Source: an uncultured Methanoregula sp. (GTDB lineage: Archaea; Halobacteriota; Methanomicrobia; Methanomicrobiales; Methanospirillaceae). Taken from it: a DNA stretch of 64,000 nt. A model generated the notes under the pieces. The model had not been told where the DNA came from, did no database searches, and saw only the letters and a program-made list of their open reading frames with translations. The stretch lies in assembly GCF_963677065.1 (NCBI RefSeq), contig NZ_OY781872.1, forward strand, positions 2,537,419 through 2,601,418, in the 5' to 3' direction. Of the stretch, positions 63,014-64,000 are shown piece after piece. The position numbers were made by a program, and so were the translations under genes. Within the stretch, counting starts at the first letter, position 1. The number at the start of each line of letters is the position of its first letter.

Positions 63014-63806
63014 CCAGGCGCAGCTCGCCATGATGCTGGAGGTCTCTGCATACCCCAAGCCCGGCAATGTGGACCGGTGCCACGATTATCCCGAGACCCG
63101 GCTTGAACATTTCCTTGCATCGGTCATCTATGCCCGGCCGGCACTCGAAGAAGCCGAGTCCGGCAAAGGGCGGATCGGGGAGATCATCAAGCACGCGGTA
63201 CGGGACACCAACTGCCACAAGGGCGGCAACACCCATTTCGGGGCATTCATCCTTCTCGTCCCGCTCGTGTACGGGAAAGATATCCCCGGCGCCCTTGCTG
63301 CGATCACGCGGACCGATACCTCGGACGCCGTGGCATTTTACAAGGCGTTTGCCATGACATCCGTCAAGATGAACGCAACCGACGAACTCGATGTCAACGA
63401 TCCCCACGCCCTCACCATGATCCGGGACCGGGACATGAACCTGCTCGACATCATGCAGCACTCGGCTGCCCAGGACATGGTTGCCCGCGAATGGGTGAAC
63501 GGATTCTCCTTAACCCGCAGGGGCGCCGACCTGCTCCACCAGGCCGGTCCAGGACGCCAGGCCATCGTCAGCATGTTCATGACGCTCCTTGCAACCGAAC
63601 CGGACACGTTCATCATCAAGAAGCACGGAACGGACGCGGCAATGAAAACAATGACAGCCGCCCGCGATGTCCTGGACGGGAAGCGATCCATCGAGGATTT
63701 CGATGAGGAATGCATCCGCTCCGATATCAACCCGGGTTCCATTGCCGACATAACGATCGCTGCAATTTATATAGCGCTCGGGGAGGGCTGGTCGTGGGAA
63801 TCTTAA
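63000..63806 (+). CDS. CitG/MdcB-like triphosphoribosyl-dephospho-CoA synthase family protein
   Basis: A 268-residue protein. Motifs EVSAYPKPGNVDR and DTNCHKGGNTHFGA (phosphate and nucleotide binding) are typical of the CitG family, which in bacteria makes the citrate-lyase prosthetic group. Methanogens lack that lyase, so the archaeal homologue probably transfers a similar group in another pathway. ATG 63000 is chosen, overlapping marker 9 by 14 bases; GTG 62976 and ATG 62985 are alternatives. It also overlaps the next gene. Confidence 0.8.
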   Translation: MRAADQAQLAMMLEVSAYPKPGNVDRCHDYPETRLEHFLASVIYARPALEEAESGKGRIGEIIKHAVRDTNCHKGGNTHFGAFILLVPLVYGKDIPGALAAITRTDTSDAVAFYKAFAMTSVKMNATDELDVNDPHALTMIRDRDMNLLDIMQHSAAQDMVAREWVNGFSLTRRGADLLHQAGPGRQAIVSMFMTLLATEPDTFIIKKHGTDAAMKTMTAARDVLDGKRSIEDFDEECIRSDINPGSIADITIAAIYIALGEGWSWES

Positions 63807-64000
63807 AAGGCGGGATCAATGAGGTGATTGCCACGACCGCAACAAACGCGGCCCCGATGGGAATCCATCTCCGGGACGGCAAAGCCACCATAGTCCTCTT
63901 CAAGGGAAGTCATACAGCACAGAACATCGAGCGGGATCGCTGGGTTGTTGCAAATATCATCCACGATCCGGTCCTGTACGTGAAGACGGCGTTTGAGGAT
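63794..64000 (+). CDS. DUF447 family protein (3' partial)
   Basis: It begins at GTG 63794, inside the end of the CitG-like gene, and runs off the window after 69 codons. The N-terminus (GILKGGINEVIATTATN, then APMGIHLRDG) matches the DUF447 family of archaeal, probably flavin-binding proteins. The overlapping trio marker 9, CitG-like, DUF447 suggests one operon. Confidence 0.75.
   Translation, partial: MGILKGGINEVIATTATNAAPMGIHLRDGKATIVLFKGSHTAQNIERDRWVVANIIHDPVLYVKTAFED

Noticed and set aside
61799..63067. 422-codon minus-strand frame opposite marker 9
   Set aside because: Long only because of codon bias of marker 9 and the CitG-like gene on the plus strand.

Overview
The window comes from a methanogenic archaeon, most likely of the order Methanomicrobiales (Methanoregula-like; the genus is inference). 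It carries a coenzyme F430 gene cluster (cfbA, cfbE, cfbD, cfbB), methanogenesis marker protein 9, many large PAS-domain sensors, archaeal TATA-like promoters, a TrmB-family regulator and a tRNA-Glu.

Layout. 1-11.9 kb is signal transduction: the end of one histidine kinase, a three-gene minus-strand set (sensor, degenerate dimerisation domain, RecA-like protein), a membrane PAS protein, two giant PAS/GAF kinases with almost identical C-termini, and a frameshifted ATPase relic. 12-20 kb holds a radical SAM protein with an unknown partner, a TrmB regulator divergent from an exported protein plus MacB-type ABC exporter, and intergenic repeats. 20-31.6 kb is a type III-B (Cmr) CRISPR system: a divergent CARF-wHTH protein, cas6, cmr1-6, a Card1/Can2-like CARF nuclease, cas1 and cas2. 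31.6-44.9 kb is an expanded CRISPR locus with about 59 repeats in four leader-led arrays, two of them split by decayed leaders. Each leader follows cas2 or a cas2 relic. Between the arrays lie an HNH nuclease, a small zinc-ribbon protein, a RelE-type toxin-antitoxin pair, a group II intron-like reverse transcriptase and a Yip1 membrane protein. 45-52.5 kb holds three small membrane or exported proteins, a Csx16-family protein next to a DHH-HD phosphoesterase fusion, and a membrane protein paired with a tubulin/FtsZ-superfamily GTPase. 52.7-64 kb holds tRNA-Glu, ilvE, a second copy of the degenerate sensor module, the cfb operon, a secreted protein, methanogenesis marker 9, a CitG-like protein and the start of a DUF447 protein.

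How the genes work together. The Cmr complex probably makes cyclic oligoadenylate through the Cmr2 GGDD palm. The CARF nuclease and the CARF-wHTH protein would read that signal, and Csx16, perhaps with the DHH-HD protein, would remove it. Cmr2 shows no HD nuclease motif, so defence would rest on RNA cleavage plus signalling. The array region shows repeated copying of a cas2-leader-array unit: arrays 1 and 2 share their oldest spacers but differ near the leader, and all four leaders keep a TATA-flanking dyad whose arms changed together.

Best candidates for something undescribed: the Csx16/DHH-HD pair, the reverse transcriptase inside the CRISPR locus, the leader dyad, and the kinase-less sensor plus RecA-like module that occurs twice. 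All functions are read from sequence motifs; no database search was run.
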